Assembly (NCBI GenBank): GCA_951394045.1
Contig: OX595992.1
Span: 496,001 to 560,000, forward strand
DNA length: 64,000 bases
Source of the DNA: Nitzschia sp. DOCU1
Taxonomy: Eukaryota; Bacillariophyta; Bacillariophyceae; Bacillariales; Bacillariaceae
Direction: 5' to 3'
Positions 19,639-30,080 of this stretch are shown in pieces; positions within the stretch are counted from its first letter, which is position 1; every line of letters begins with the position of its first letter. The translations under genes and the position numbers were made by a program. The notes under the pieces were generated by a model. It worked only from the letters and a program-made list of their open reading frames with translations, was not told where the DNA came from and did no database searches.

Positions 19639-20216
19639 GATTGCCAATGAGGCTGCTTGTTGCAATGTAGCAACTACCTAAATGGCACAGCCCAAGAGCG
19701 GAAGCTTTGCGGGGCGTTCAAAATGCACGAGGTCATGCATCGACGAAATTCCGATCGTTTGGGCGAGCTCTTAAATCGAGTCAGTCGGAGACGTCGTCTC
19801 AGAAAAGCATCAATGATCGAACAAGTCGAAATTGACTTCTTGGATCTGTTGGTTTCGACTGGGCAACTAGTACCGGTACCGCCGGAAGATAGCCGCAGCA
19901 ACGGCTGCATCGGCATTAGGACAACCGGAACTGCTACTCGAGTAATAGCTTGAGTGACAGCAGCGCAGAATAGTAGCCTGCTGGAAATGATCGGGTTTAC
20001 TTTTTCTATGTATCAGAGTGCTGCAATTAGGAAAGGATGTCTACTAGTACCTCCTCAAAGAAATGAAAAGGTTTGCTCACACAGACTGTGAAGCCAATCC
20101 CAAATCCCTGTCGTGCTGCCCACCATGTATACTATGATATATAGTGGAAGAGTCCCAGCTAGATCAAATACTCCAGGTAGAAAGAACTACAGTATTGATT
20201 ATATTTAACCAGTCAA
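19639..20216. other. Intergenic region between HA genes 2 and 3
   Basis: 578 bases, expected to hold the promoter of gene 2 and the 3' flank of gene 3. No conserved element or RNA gene recognised. Confidence 0.4.
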
Positions 20217-21377
20217 TCATACCTCTTCTGTGGCTTCCACATCTTCTGTCGCGTCTTCCGCATCGGCCATGGCTGCGACCTCCCCCGTTGGTGCTTCTTC
20301 TCCGTCCACACTAGCTGCTGGTGCATCTTCGTTGACGGATTCTTCACCCCCACCCCCACCCGTCGACGGCCGCTTGCGCACTTCAAAGACAAATCCCGCC
20401 GCTGTGAGTTTATCCACGCGTTCTTGCGAAATATACGCCCGTTCACCCTTGAGAAACTTGCGATACTCTTTACGTTGTTCCTTGACCCATTCTCCTAGTC
20501 CCCTGGTGGATTGAGGAACCAAGGCGGAGCCATGCGCTGTCTTCCATTCTACAAACTCTTGAACTCGTTCATCAAATGTCTTGAGGACTTTCTTGGGGAC
20601 ACTAACATTCTTGGGAAATGGAAAGCCCCATTCTCGTAACTTTTGAAGTCGATGAGGAGGCATTTCATGGGGGGTCTCCTTGCGCAACATTTTGATGTAC
20701 TCTTGCACTTGTTTCTCTTGCCACTTTGCCAGTTCGACAACAAGAGGAATGTCACTATCGAGAGTCAGCGGTGTCATGCGGTGTTCCGATACAAACTCTC
20801 GCCACTTTTGGGCTTGTGTCGGCCACTTGTAAGTCTTCTCTTGATTCAATCGGACTCCGATTTCGAGCAGCCGCAAAAATCGAGTTTTGCGGTCCACTAG
20901 ACTTCCGGGCGGAATCTTGCCTGCTAGATAGCCAGAATAGTCTTGTCGTTGGTGCCCCAAAAAGGCCGCTAGGTCAGGTCGGTGATACTCTTTACTCAGA
21001 GCCAAGTTTGGATCCCCGTCACCTAGTTCCGCAGAAAACTTGATAAGTTCATTAAATTTTTCTTCCCATTTCTGATTGTTTAACTCTTGCCGCTGGTTCG
21101 GCACAGGATTAATCATGAGGGAAGCTTTGCGTTTTCGAGACTTGGCTTGAGGTACCTTGGTTGTGGTAATCCACGTATGGGCCTCTTCGAGCGAATCAAA
21201 AGTCTTCTGAATCGCGATCCCGGCATCTTTGGCCGTCAAAGCATCCCTATCGTTCTCGTCATAGAAAATGGCGGGTTTTTCGAGCGCCGAGCACGAACGT
21301 ACCGCATAATAGTACTTAACCGGAGCCAGTGGCGGAGGCGGAGGTGAATTCTTGTTCGGGCTGTCCTTTTTGCTCAT
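20217..21377 (-). CDS. Helicase-associated-domain protein, gene 3
   Basis: 386 aa from ATG 21377; the frame is open further upstream but only to a GTG. Architecture as in gene 2: Ser/Pro-rich N-terminus, the viroplasmin-like module ('YYYAVRSCSALEKPAIFYDEND...FDSLEEAHTWI'), a basic patch KSRKRK, three HA repeats ('WEEKFNELIKFSAELGDGDPN', 'WPTQAQKWREFVSEHR', 'FDERVQEFVEWKTAHGSALVP'), and an acidic Gly/Ala/Glu tail. Close similarity to gene 2 over the repeats (for example 'RGLGEWVKEQRKEYRKF' against 'EGLGEWVKEQRKEHRKR') shows a tandem duplicate. The start lies about 450 bp from the divergent thioesterase gene. Confidence 0.8.
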   Translation of the reverse strand: MSKKDSPNKNSPPPPPLAPVKYYYAVRSCSALEKPAIFYDENDRDALTAKDAGIAIQKTFDSLEEAHTWITTTKVPQAKSRKRKASLMINPVPNQRQELNNQKWEEKFNELIKFSAELGDGDPNLALSKEYHRPDLAAFLGHQRQDYSGYLAGKIPPGSLVDRKTRFLRLLEIGVRLNQEKTYKWPTQAQKWREFVSEHRMTPLTLDSDIPLVVELAKWQEKQVQEYIKMLRKETPHEMPPHRLQKLREWGFPFPKNVSVPKKVLKTFDERVQEFVEWKTAHGSALVPQSTRGLGEWVKEQRKEYRKFLKGERAYISQERVDKLTAAGFVFEVRKRPSTGGGGGEESVNEDAPAASVDGEEAPTGEVAAMADAEDATEDVEATEEV

Positions 21378-21833
21378 CTCGGTGGGGCTAGTACTAGTAG
21401 GAGGATTGGGGGGCACTGAATTGTTCCGTCGCAGATCTATCGGCAGGTAGGGGTTTTGAACTTCACCAATGAGATATGCAGAAGGTTCCTCAAAGTGTGG
21501 AGGGAAGGAGTCTCGGAAGGGGCGATGAATGCTCTTTGCTTCATCTGCCACCCCACGTAGATTATTCGTACATGCTGGTACTCAATTTCTTCTCCTGGCG
21601 ATGAGGGGTGTCAACCACTGTCAACCACTTAAAATCTCAACGCTCGGCCGACGTGGTCACCCGGTGCAAAAGCGAGCGTGCAAGCGCAAAGATTCGGTCG
21701 AACTGGTCAAAAACGAGATCTTTTTTGGCTCTTTCTCGAGAGTGCCGACCATGGCACAGACATGCGTCGACACACAGCAACCGCGGAGGATCTCCCAACA
21801 GTGACCGCCGCGTGTCCCACAAATAATCTCAAC
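21378..21833. promoter_or_regulatory. Divergent promoter region, HA gene 3 / thioesterase
   Basis: 456 bases between two outward-facing start codons. Contains the doubled 10-mer GTCAACCACT near 21609-21629. No other motif recognised. Confidence 0.4.
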
Positions 21834-22691
21834 ATGCCTTCAAAGCCTTGCTTGTTATCGCAGCGTCAATCTCTGTCTCGATTCCTTTCTTGCAAAGCCT
21901 TTGTTTTCTCACTGTTAGTCTACGTGATCGTGTCCGACGCCATCCACTCTTCTGATCCTTCTTGCATGCAACGTACCCTTTTCTCTGCTGCCGCCGCCAT
22001 GAGCACTTCTCAAAGCACCAAGAAAGCCGGTGCTATCATCTTTTTGCATGGTCTTGGAGATACTCCGGCCGGATGGAGTGAGTTGGAAGAGTGGTTGCCT
22101 TCGATGAGACCACGCTTGTCCCAGCTAGAGTACGTCTTTCCCGCTGCCCCGATCATTTCCATTTCGATCAACGGTGGTGCCCGCATGCCCGGCTGGTTTG
22201 ATCTCTACGACTGGCCTATCGAAGTGGGAGCCAAGGACGACCCGAAAGGACTACAAGCCGGGGTGGACGTGGTGGAACAGCACGTCAAAGAATTGAATGC
22301 CAAGGGCATTCCATCCGACAAGATTGTTGTGGGCGGCTTTAGTCAAGGAGGTGCCATTGCCTTGTTGACAGCCTATCAATCCAAGACTACGACATATGCA
22401 GGCTGTGTGGGTTTGAGCGCCTGGTTGACAATGCCCGACAAGCTTCAAGTATCCGAGGCGGCCAAGAAGACGCCGCTCTACTGGGGCCATGGGACTTTTG
22501 ACGATAAGGTCGTCTTTCAGCAGCAAGCATTTGGAGTCGGCAAATTGCGCGAGCAAGGTGTGGAGATCAAGGACGAAAGCTTCAGTATGGGGCACTCATC
22601 GCATCCGAAGGAAATGGAATCATTTGCTGAATTTGTTGACCAACGTATCTTTGGCAAGGAACAGACCGGGGCTGGCTCAAGTGAGCTGTAG
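21834..22691 (+). CDS. Acyl-protein thioesterase / lysophospholipase-like serine hydrolase
   Basis: 285 aa from ATG 21834. The alpha/beta-hydrolase core starts near residue 62 ('AIIFLHGLGDTPAGW') and carries the catalytic triad of the APT1/LYPLA family: Ser in GFSQGG (residue 170), Asp in HGTFDD (223) and His in MGHSSH (254). The family removes palmitate from cytosolic proteins or hydrolyses lysophospholipids. Unlike animal APT1 (about 230 aa), this protein has a 55-residue leader with a hydrophobic stretch (AFVFSLLVYVIVSDA), which could be a signal peptide or anchor. Two more in-frame ATGs, at 21966 and 21999, would give a cytosolic form, and an earlier one exists at 21762. Intronless. The start is therefore uncertain; the enzyme assignment is firm. 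Confidence 0.85.
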   Translation: MPSKPCLLSQRQSLSRFLSCKAFVFSLLVYVIVSDAIHSSDPSCMQRTLFSAAAAMSTSQSTKKAGAIIFLHGLGDTPAGWSELEEWLPSMRPRLSQLEYVFPAAPIISISINGGARMPGWFDLYDWPIEVGAKDDPKGLQAGVDVVEQHVKELNAKGIPSDKIVVGGFSQGGAIALLTAYQSKTTTYAGCVGLSAWLTMPDKLQVSEAAKKTPLYWGHGTFDDKVVFQQQAFGVGKLREQGVEIKDESFSMGHSSHPKEMESFAEFVDQRIFGKEQTGAGSSEL

Positions 22692-22855
22692 TAGAATCAG
22701 AATCCAAGCTTGATGTAAGTTGTTATAGACCTGAAATCATATTTCTATCTCTACTGATGATATTGAATGTCGTTTTCTTAGTGTATGTAATGGAGTTCTA
22801 TCTATTCATAATGTACAAGTATTGAATCAAAACATCAATCGGAACAAGCGCCCGA

Positions 22856-24880
22856 TTATAGGCCATCGCTAGTCTGTTGGTCATCCCCTTCCTTGGCGTA
22901 AGCAACTGGTGCATTGTCCAAGTTGAATGTATATTCTTCTCGGATATATCCGTGTTCCCAGCTGAGATCCTCGTTGCTAGTCCAGGTCTTGTCGTTGCAG
23001 GTTGGATCATCATCCGTGCAGCATTGAGTGCAGCATCGGCATTCAATTTCGGGGCGCTCGCCGTTGACACCAGGATAGCAGTCGGCAATAAAGACGGAAG
23101 GCTTCACCGAGTCGCTGTTGCAAACAGCATTTGCGTTACCCGTCAATGAGTTTCCGTCGAGCAAAAGAAGTTGTAATTGTTGCAAGTTTTGGATTTGGGT
23201 GGGAATGGTGCCCGTGAGCCGATTGCGGTTAAGCAACAAGTAGTCCAAGCCTTGCAACATGCCAATCCACGAAGGAATGGTTCCAGACAATTCGTTCGCG
23301 TCCAAGTCCAGGAGTTGCAAGTTGGTGAGCTCGCCGATCCATTCAGGAATCTTTCCAATCATGTTGTTGTCCTTCATCGACAAATCCTTCAAGTTGGTCA
23401 ACTTGCTCAAATCCATCATATGTTGGGCGGTGAAGTGGTTGCCAGCAGTGGCCAAGTACTGCAAGTCGGTCATTTGCGTAATGGTATCCGGGAGAGTGCC
23501 AGTGAATCCGTTGAAGGAAATGTCCAAATGCTTGAGGGCCTTGAGGAATGCAATGCGATCGGGAACTGTTCCCGAGAAGCCAGTGTTGTGGGCGGCGAAG
23601 TACTCCAGATTGGTGTTTTCGAAAATATCATCAGGAAAGCCGCCAGTCATCATGTTTCCGTGAATATCCACGACCGTCAACGTTGGGTGGTTGAAAAGGT
23701 CAATGGATACGCCTTGGTCCAAGCCGTTATTGGACACGTCCAATTCATGTAACTTGGGCCAGTTGAAGTCAAGGAGGTTTCCAGTCAAGGCGTTGTCTTC
23801 CAAGTACAAAGCTTCGAGGTTGCTGAGCTGCTTGAGTTTGTTGATGTTTCCAGTGAACCCCTGGTTGCCATCCAAGCCGAGGATGCGCAAGTTTTTCAAG
23901 TTTGCAATACTTTCGGGAAGATCTCCGTGCATGTGGTTGTCACCCAAACCAAGTGTGGTGAGTTGAGTCAATTCACCGATCCAATTGGGGAGAGTACCAA
24001 TCAAACCCATCTTCATGAGGCCAACGCCGGTGAGATTGGGCATTTCGCGCAAGGCGTCCGGGAAATATCCACCGATCTCGTTGTAGTAGAGGTGGAGAGT
24101 TTCGAGCTTAGCAAAGAAGCGGATTTCTTCGGGGATGTGTGTTCCGCGAAGGTTGTTCCAGGCTGCCCGAGAAAGAGAGAGGTGCAATTATGAGTTTCTC
24201 GAATGTACGGGAACAGGGGACCCACCCGCCAACAAGTTGAGAAACTTACCCAGATTCAATTCCTTGACACGTCCCTCATCGTCGCAAATGACACCTTGTC
24301 GGACACGCTTTCCTTTGGAAGTTTCAAAGTCACTGTACCAATTGCAGTGGTCTTCAGAGGAAAGGAAATTGAGTCCATAGGTCCACTGCGAGCCCTTGAA
24401 ATGATAGTACATCATGGCAAGAACGAAGCGCTCCACAAATCGATTGGAGGTGGCTTGATTCAGTTCCATTTGCATCATATCACCGTCGGCGATAAAGGCA
24501 GTAGCAAGATGGTGTGGCGAACCTGGCTCGCGCAACTGGGGGAGGGATGCAATCTGGTTGGTGAAGAGGAACTCTTCGATGGCTTTGGTACGGCCATTGG
24601 GGTAGTAGGCTGCGTCGGACTTGTTCTTGCTCGCTGCTGCGGCGATACCGATTATCGCCAATACGACGAATGTGACAACACCGGCAACAACGAGGATTTT
24701 GTTCGTGGAAACTCGGCTGGAGGTGACGGCATTGTTTGACTTGTACTCTTCCACGCTTGGGAGCTGATCATGAACGGTGCCTTCCTCTTGGGCTTCCGGA
24801 TCGTAACGTTCCGAAAGGTCCTCGATAACAAAGGTATCCTCTGAGGGTGTCTTTTTAAATTCTTCTTGTGGAGCAGACAT
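22856..24880 (-). CDS. Membrane LRR protein A (one intron)
   Basis: Two exons, 24880-24250 and 24162-22856, separated by an 87-bp GT-AG intron (donor CTGG|GTAAGT, acceptor GGGCAG|CC); 645 aa. Splicing joins ELNL to AWNNL, matching the uninterrupted 'IDLAWNNLKG' of paralogue B. Cytosolic tail residues 1-60 contain 'HDQLPSVEEYKSNN'; membrane helix 61-81; then an N-terminal cap ('FLSSEDHCNWY'), about 12-14 plant-type leucine-rich repeats (LxxLxLxxNxLxGxIP), and a C-terminal Cys cluster 'ECRCCTQCC'. There is no kinase. Such LRR membrane proteins are numerous in pennate diatoms and are presumed surface recognition or adhesion proteins; the role is inferred. ATG 24880 is preferred over 24991 because paralogue B starts at the equivalent place. 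Confidence 0.8.
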
Positions 24881-26052
24881 GTTTGATTTTGTTGCTGTTG
24901 TTGGAGGTTGGAAGTTGAAAATTGTGAGCTGAAGATGTTGGTTGCCAAATCCAAAGAGCTCTTTTGTTTCGGAGCCTTTTACTTGGGTCATTTTTCGAAG
25001 TGCGGTGTCATTTATCTCAACAATTCGCCGTGGGGCTCAGATGCATAAAAACACGTAAAGTTGCTGCCAGAGTTTTCTCCGCGAAAGCTAAAAGGTCCTG
25101 ACATTTGGGTTCTCCCGATGTTAATGTAACACCGTGCATAAGATGAGTACCCTTGAAAAGCTTCCAAACATACATACGTACCTTCAGTTCTTGGATCTTT
25201 GTCTCTCGACGATGACGAAGCGATCTTGAGGACAATGATGCAGGAACTGCCTTTGCTGCTTGGCGATACTCTGGGTTTGAGCTCCCTTAGAGGTCAATTG
25301 TGTTTTCCAGAGAATTCAACGTGGCCCTGTTCTTGCAGCTTGATCGGAGGGATATTGGGAAGACGGGGGCAAATTGTCATTGATATCATAGCTGCCCCCA
25401 TCTTCTTTCTTGGCACCAATAGATAGATAAACAACTACCGTCTCTGTATCGTCTTCTTCTTCTGTATCGTCCCGTCGTTTTTCCCTATCCCTTTTCTGCT
25501 TTTGCCTCTGGTCTTCAAAGTAGTTCTCTAGATCTGTCTAGAGCAGTAATCTTTCCTGTAGGAACATAGGAGCAAGACGCCGAGAATCCGTGAGAATGTC
25601 ATCAAAATTGTCGGCATTTTGTGACGATATTGTCGCTTCTAGGCAAATTCAAAGGGCAATCCAAGCATACCATCCATATACAATTAAGACAACTAGCCTA
25701 TTCACACACAACAATCAGCCGAAGCAATCAAAACAGCAGTGAATGCAGCAACAGTGCCACACACTGCCTCGTTTACATGCGAAAATAGGGTGGCATTTTT
25801 GATCACGAGACGACGAGGACACCGTTTCACTTACTTTCTTTTAGACAGTATATTACTATAGGTAAGAGGGATCTTTTGATACCTTGATATGACGATAGTA
25901 TGAAGAAATGGTGACAAACGGAGAGCTAGTGCCATCGTCGGGAGGGTCACAACAACAAAAAGACGACCTCCGGTGCGCCGCGCACCCTAAACCCACGTTT
26001 CGTGCAAAGGGCAATATGATTGCCGGCACTATGTCTTGAAAGTTTGGGTCAA
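24881..26052. other. Intergenic region, LRR A to SET gene
   Basis: About 1.2 kb between divergent genes, with a pyrimidine-rich stretch near 25440-25500 (repeated TGTATCGTC and CTT triplets). The frame upstream of LRR A is open to an ATG at 24991. No convincing gene or RNA. Confidence 0.45.
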
Positions 26053-27675
26053 ATGAGCAAGATCAATGACACTTGTGGTGGCAGCGAGGCTGCCGAAGAC
26101 AAAAGTGCTACCAGCACTTCTCGCACCAACTGTTCCGTGTGGTCTAATCTGGTGCGATGGGTGCAAGGGGAACACGGAGGCAGCATTCATGAAAGGCTCA
26201 GGCTGGAGGGAGGCAGCGCAAATGATGATGCCGATAAACCGCGGGGAATCTTTGCCACTGGATCGATTGCCAGGGGGGAGTGGTTGATTCGACTTCCAGC
26301 GTCCTGTGTCGTAAGTGGCATCTCCGTTACAGACAACAAGGAATCCTCTCCCGCATCTTCTTGGCTTCGATGCGTCGTCGCCTACTACCAAGCTTTGCAA
26401 AATCCTCAGCAGTGGAACCCCTACATGGACTCCTTGCCGGATTATGACGAGTATGAAACTCTCTTCCATTGGTCGGATGAACAAGTCGAAAAGTTTCTAT
26501 CTGGGACGACCACTGGGTCCATGATGATAGCGGATCGAAAGGAAGGCACTCTCATGAAACGCTACCAATCGGCCGTCCGGCCATATCTAAGAAAGTTCGG
26601 CCAAGTGAGCGCTCAGGACGACGCCATTTCAAAGGAAGAATTCGATACCTTTCTCCAAGCGTGTATGTGCATTTCGACGCGAGGATTTCACATGACAACA
26701 GACGTTGATGGGGTATCTAGAAGCGGATCAACGGATAACTCGTACCAGGGCCCCTTCTTGTTGCCTGTGATTGACTTGCTCAATCATGATCCCTCCAATA
26801 AGTGCACCACTTTGCAGGTTGACGATGCAACTGGAATGTTTTGTATGCAAGCGGAACGAGATATTGATGCCGGTGAAGAAGTTTTTCATTCGTATGGAGA
26901 TTCCCTGACGGCTGCGCAACTATTACAGACGTTTGGATTTGTGCCGTCTCGATCCTTCCGGTCAACGAGTGCGGGAAAGTTGGGCGAGGAATGCACGACT
27001 CCCGCGGTACTAAGCAAGAAAGAACACTTGCTAGCGGCTTGTGAATACATCAAGGCTTCTGATCTTCCCAAAGAAATCCGAGATTGGGTGTCCTCTCGAC
27101 CGACAGCTAGCGATGACGACGAGGTGTGGGACGTTTCTGGTATTCCGAGCCGTCCACTTAGCGAGGAAGACGCGCCCAACGACTGGCTTATTTCCACTGA
27201 CGCTTCCATGGATACCATATTAACAGACGAACTTATAACATTCGTCGTTCTTCAATTCCTACCTCAAGAGGCGTACGACGAAATGGTCCTCGACGGTGGA
27301 AGAATTTCTGCGTGGCTGGATCGTTCTATCTTGGACGATCTATACTTGGGCAAGCTGGTATATCATGCCGTTTTGGAAGCGGTACGGCGGAAACAAGACG
27401 AGTACTTCCCATTGGTGGATGAGGGCGCCGAGACGCACAGTACAAGTTGTGATCCGCTTTGGCGAGACAGGAGTCTGCTGCAAGAACTTGAATCGGCCAG
27501 GGAGCCCGATCATTCTACTTTACGAAAGATATACGCACTGAGGGTTAGAATTGAAGAACTTGTCTCCCTGGAGGCTCTTTCTACCGAGATAGCAGAAATT
27601 ACGAAGTGTCTGGAGCGGGAAGGTACCACGGGTCCAGGCGCCACCCAGCTTTCCAAACGTCCAAAATTGAAGTAA
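26053..27675 (+). CDS. SET-domain protein methyltransferase (Rubisco LSMT/SETD3-like)
   Basis: 540 aa, intronless, ATG 26053. Split-SET architecture of the Rubisco large-subunit methyltransferase/SETD3 family: 'PRGIFATGSIARGEWLIRLP' near residue 72 is the beginning of SET, 'LPVIDLLNHDP' near 245 holds the Asn-His of the AdoMet pocket, and 'EEVFHSYGDSLTAAQLLQTFGFV' near 284 supplies the catalytic Tyr and the typical end of the domain. The C-terminal 220 residues match a Rubis-subs-bind-like helical region. It methylates a lysine or histidine of some protein substrate. No obvious plastid signal peptide at the N-terminus, so a cytosolic or nuclear substrate is more likely than Rubisco. The substrate is unknown. 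Confidence 0.8.
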   Translation: MSKINDTCGGSEAAEDKSATSTSRTNCSVWSNLVRWVQGEHGGSIHERLRLEGGSANDDADKPRGIFATGSIARGEWLIRLPASCVVSGISVTDNKESSPASSWLRCVVAYYQALQNPQQWNPYMDSLPDYDEYETLFHWSDEQVEKFLSGTTTGSMMIADRKEGTLMKRYQSAVRPYLRKFGQVSAQDDAISKEEFDTFLQACMCISTRGFHMTTDVDGVSRSGSTDNSYQGPFLLPVIDLLNHDPSNKCTTLQVDDATGMFCMQAERDIDAGEEVFHSYGDSLTAAQLLQTFGFVPSRSFRSTSAGKLGEECTTPAVLSKKEHLLAACEYIKASDLPKEIRDWVSSRPTASDDDEVWDVSGIPSRPLSEEDAPNDWLISTDASMDTILTDELITFVVLQFLPQEAYDEMVLDGGRISAWLDRSILDDLYLGKLVYHAVLEAVRRKQDEYFPLVDEGAETHSTSCDPLWRDRSLLQELESAREPDHSTLRKIYALRVRIEELVSLEALSTEIAEITKCLEREGTTGPGATQLSKRPKLK

Positions 27676-28130
27676 ATGGATCGCTTGCGCTAGCTTTATC
27701 CACATCCGTTTGCTATTGATATTTTATAGTTTATCACAAGGCTTCTTCGTAGAAGTATTTCTAAAGTTCTTCGGCTCGTTTCGAACTACAGTATTGTACA
27801 ACGGGATGGGTGGTCCGAATAGTTTCCCTGAATGCATATATATTGGATCGTTGTAGTCATCTTTCGGGGATTCTTTAGCCATTCTGTTGGGGTGCGGAGA
27901 CCGCCCAACGGGGTCTCGAATCAATGACCCCGCCCACAAAGACTATTTATGACACATGACTTCATCAAGGATAAATTAGGGCATATACCATTCTTATCCG
28001 ACATGATTGCAACATTTATGATCATTTCCCCGGTGTTTCAAAAACGGCTTCGACGGTCACCTCCAAAGGCAACTATCAAGCTTTCTCACAATTTCAACAA
28101 CCAGTAAATCAAAACTATTCGATCGCAACA
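27676..28130. other. Intergenic region, SET gene to LRR B
   Basis: 455 bases. Contains a small inverted repeat GGGGTC (27910-27915) / GACCCC (27926-27931) with a 10-base loop; it does not fold as a tRNA. The remainder is 3' UTR plus the LRR B promoter. Confidence 0.4.
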
Positions 28131-30080
28131 ATGTCTTTCAATCAGCAGACCCATGTACCCCCTCCTGATGCCTTCATCATCGAAGAGCTTCCCGAGGACC
28201 TTGAATGCCAAGCCGACGACGAAGTCCATGACCAACTACCAAGTGTCGAGGAATATAAAGCCAACAACAACTTCCAATCGCGGGGAAGTTCCAAGAAAAC
28301 TATGATGTACGGAATCGCCGTGATCTTTATCCTCGTTATCGCTATCACTGGCATTGTGGTTAGTACCAACAAAAAGAAGGAATCGAAGCCCGCAACAACT
28401 GCGGACAGTGCAGTGGGGCGCACACAACAATTAGAGGAGTTCCTGTACAACAGTCAGGTGTCCACGCTGCCACAGCTCCAAGAAGTCGGCTCGTCCCACC
28501 ATCAAGCGGTCGCTTTCATCGCCGATGGCGATCTGCTTCAGCTGCAGATCACGGCAAGTGAAGCTGGGAGACTTGTCGAGCGCTTCGTGCTTGCCGTCAT
28601 TTTTTACGAGCTTGGAGGATTCCAGTGGACATACGGTCTCAACTTCCTTACTGGCCTTGATCACTGCGAATGGAACGGTTTCTTTGAGACAGGCAATGGA
28701 AATCAAATTCGCCAAGGTGTTTCCTGTGACAAGGACGGCTTTGTGACTGCCATCGACCTTGCCTGGAACAACCTCAAAGGCAAGGAAATCCCAGACATGG
28801 TCAAGCATTTGACTCGGCTCGAAACCTTCCACGTCTACTACAGCGAGATTGGCGGAGATTTCCCCGACGCTTTCCGCAAGTTGACAAATCTCAAGAGCAT
28901 CGCCCTGATGAAAACTGGATTGGTTGGGACCCTTCCCCAATGGATTGGCGAGTTGACACAACTGACAACGCTAGCCTTGGGAGACAATCACATGCATGGA
29001 GATATACCCGACAGCATCGAGTCCTTGAAGAAGCTTCGTATCCTCGGCTTGGATGGAAACAATGGCTTCACGGGTAGTATCGAAAAGCTGAAGAGCCTCA
29101 GCAACCTCGAAGCTCTTTACTTGGAAAACAACGTATTGACTGGAAACCTTTACAATTTCAACTGGCCCCAGTTAGTGGAATTGGACATCTCCAACAACGC
29201 GTTGGACCAAAGCGTACCCGTTGAGCTTTTCAACCATCCTACTCTGGAAGTCTTGGATATTCATGGAAACATGATGTTCGGCAGCTTTCCTGATGATATT
29301 TTCGAAAACACAAAATTGGAGTTCTTCGCTGCCCACAACGCTGGCTTCTCTGGAACAGTTCCCGACCGTATTGCCTTCTTGAAAGCTCTCAAGCACTTGG
29401 ATATCTCCTTCAACGGGTTCACTGGCACCATTCCTGACACTATCACTCAGATGTTCGATTTGCGATCTTTAGTCACCTCAGGAAATCATTTCGTTGCGCA
29501 GCCAATGATGGATATGAGCAAGATGACCAACTTGAAGGACTTGTCCATGAAGTCCAATAACATGGTCGGGAGTATCCCGGACTGGATTGGGGAGCTCACC
29601 GGCTTGCAGCGTCTCGACTTGTCTACCAACGAATTGACCGGAACCATTCCTTCTTGGATTGGACTCATTCAAAGTCTCGATCAATTGCTTTTGAACCGAA
29701 ACAAATTGCGCGGTACTATCCCAATGCAGATCCAGAATATGCATCATTTGAAAGTCCTCCTGCTTGATGGTAACTCCATGACTGGAAACGCCAACGCCGT
29801 CTGCAACAGCGAGTCAGTCAACCCCACGCATTTCGTCGCTGATTGCTACCCTGGTGCCAACGGCGAGAGTCCCGAAATTGAGTGCAGATGTTGCACGCAA
29901 TGCTGCACAGATGATAATCCATCCTGCAACGACAAGGTATGGCCCAGCAACGTCGATTCCATCTTGGACTATGGCTCCATCCGTTCCAGCTACTCGTTCA
30001 ACTTGGAAAATGCTCCAGTCCTTTACTCGGAGCCTTTGGAGACGGAAGATGAGTCTGAATTGTCCGGAGGGCTCCGATAG
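28131..30080 (+). CDS. Membrane LRR protein B (intronless)
   Basis: 649 aa, single exon, ATG 28131. Same layout as protein A: cytosolic tail with 'VHDQLPSVEEYKANN' (residues 32-46), membrane helix about 59-78, N-terminal cap with 'ERFVLAVIFYELGG' and 'LDHCEWN', leucine-rich repeats from about 205 to 565, Cys-rich end 'ECRCCTQCCTDDNPSC' and an acidic C-terminus. Long stretches are identical to A, for example 'DRIAFLKALKHLDISFNGFTG', so the duplication is recent or maintained by conversion. It lies on the opposite strand from A with the SET gene between them. At the site of the intron in A the coding sequence is continuous. Probable surface protein with an extracellular LRR; ligand unknown. Confidence 0.85.
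   Translation: MSFNQQTHVPPPDAFIIEELPEDLECQADDEVHDQLPSVEEYKANNNFQSRGSSKKTMMYGIAVIFILVIAITGIVVSTNKKKESKPATTADSAVGRTQQLEEFLYNSQVSTLPQLQEVGSSHHQAVAFIADGDLLQLQITASEAGRLVERFVLAVIFYELGGFQWTYGLNFLTGLDHCEWNGFFETGNGNQIRQGVSCDKDGFVTAIDLAWNNLKGKEIPDMVKHLTRLETFHVYYSEIGGDFPDAFRKLTNLKSIALMKTGLVGTLPQWIGELTQLTTLALGDNHMHGDIPDSIESLKKLRILGLDGNNGFTGSIEKLKSLSNLEALYLENNVLTGNLYNFNWPQLVELDISNNALDQSVPVELFNHPTLEVLDIHGNMMFGSFPDDIFENTKLEFFAAHNAGFSGTVPDRIAFLKALKHLDISFNGFTGTIPDTITQMFDLRSLVTSGNHFVAQPMMDMSKMTNLKDLSMKSNNMVGSIPDWIGELTGLQRLDLSTNELTGTIPSWIGLIQSLDQLLLNRNKLRGTIPMQIQNMHHLKVLLLDGNSMTGNANAVCNSESVNPTHFVADCYPGANGESPEIECRCCTQCCTDDNPSCNDKVWPSNVDSILDYGSIRSSYSFNLENAPVLYSEPLETEDESELSGGLR

Noticed and set aside
27895..27935. 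Possible tRNA (T-arm-like GGGTCTCGAATC...GACCC)
   Set aside because: Loop length is wrong and no acceptor, D or anticodon stem can be paired around it; only a 6-bp hairpin remains.
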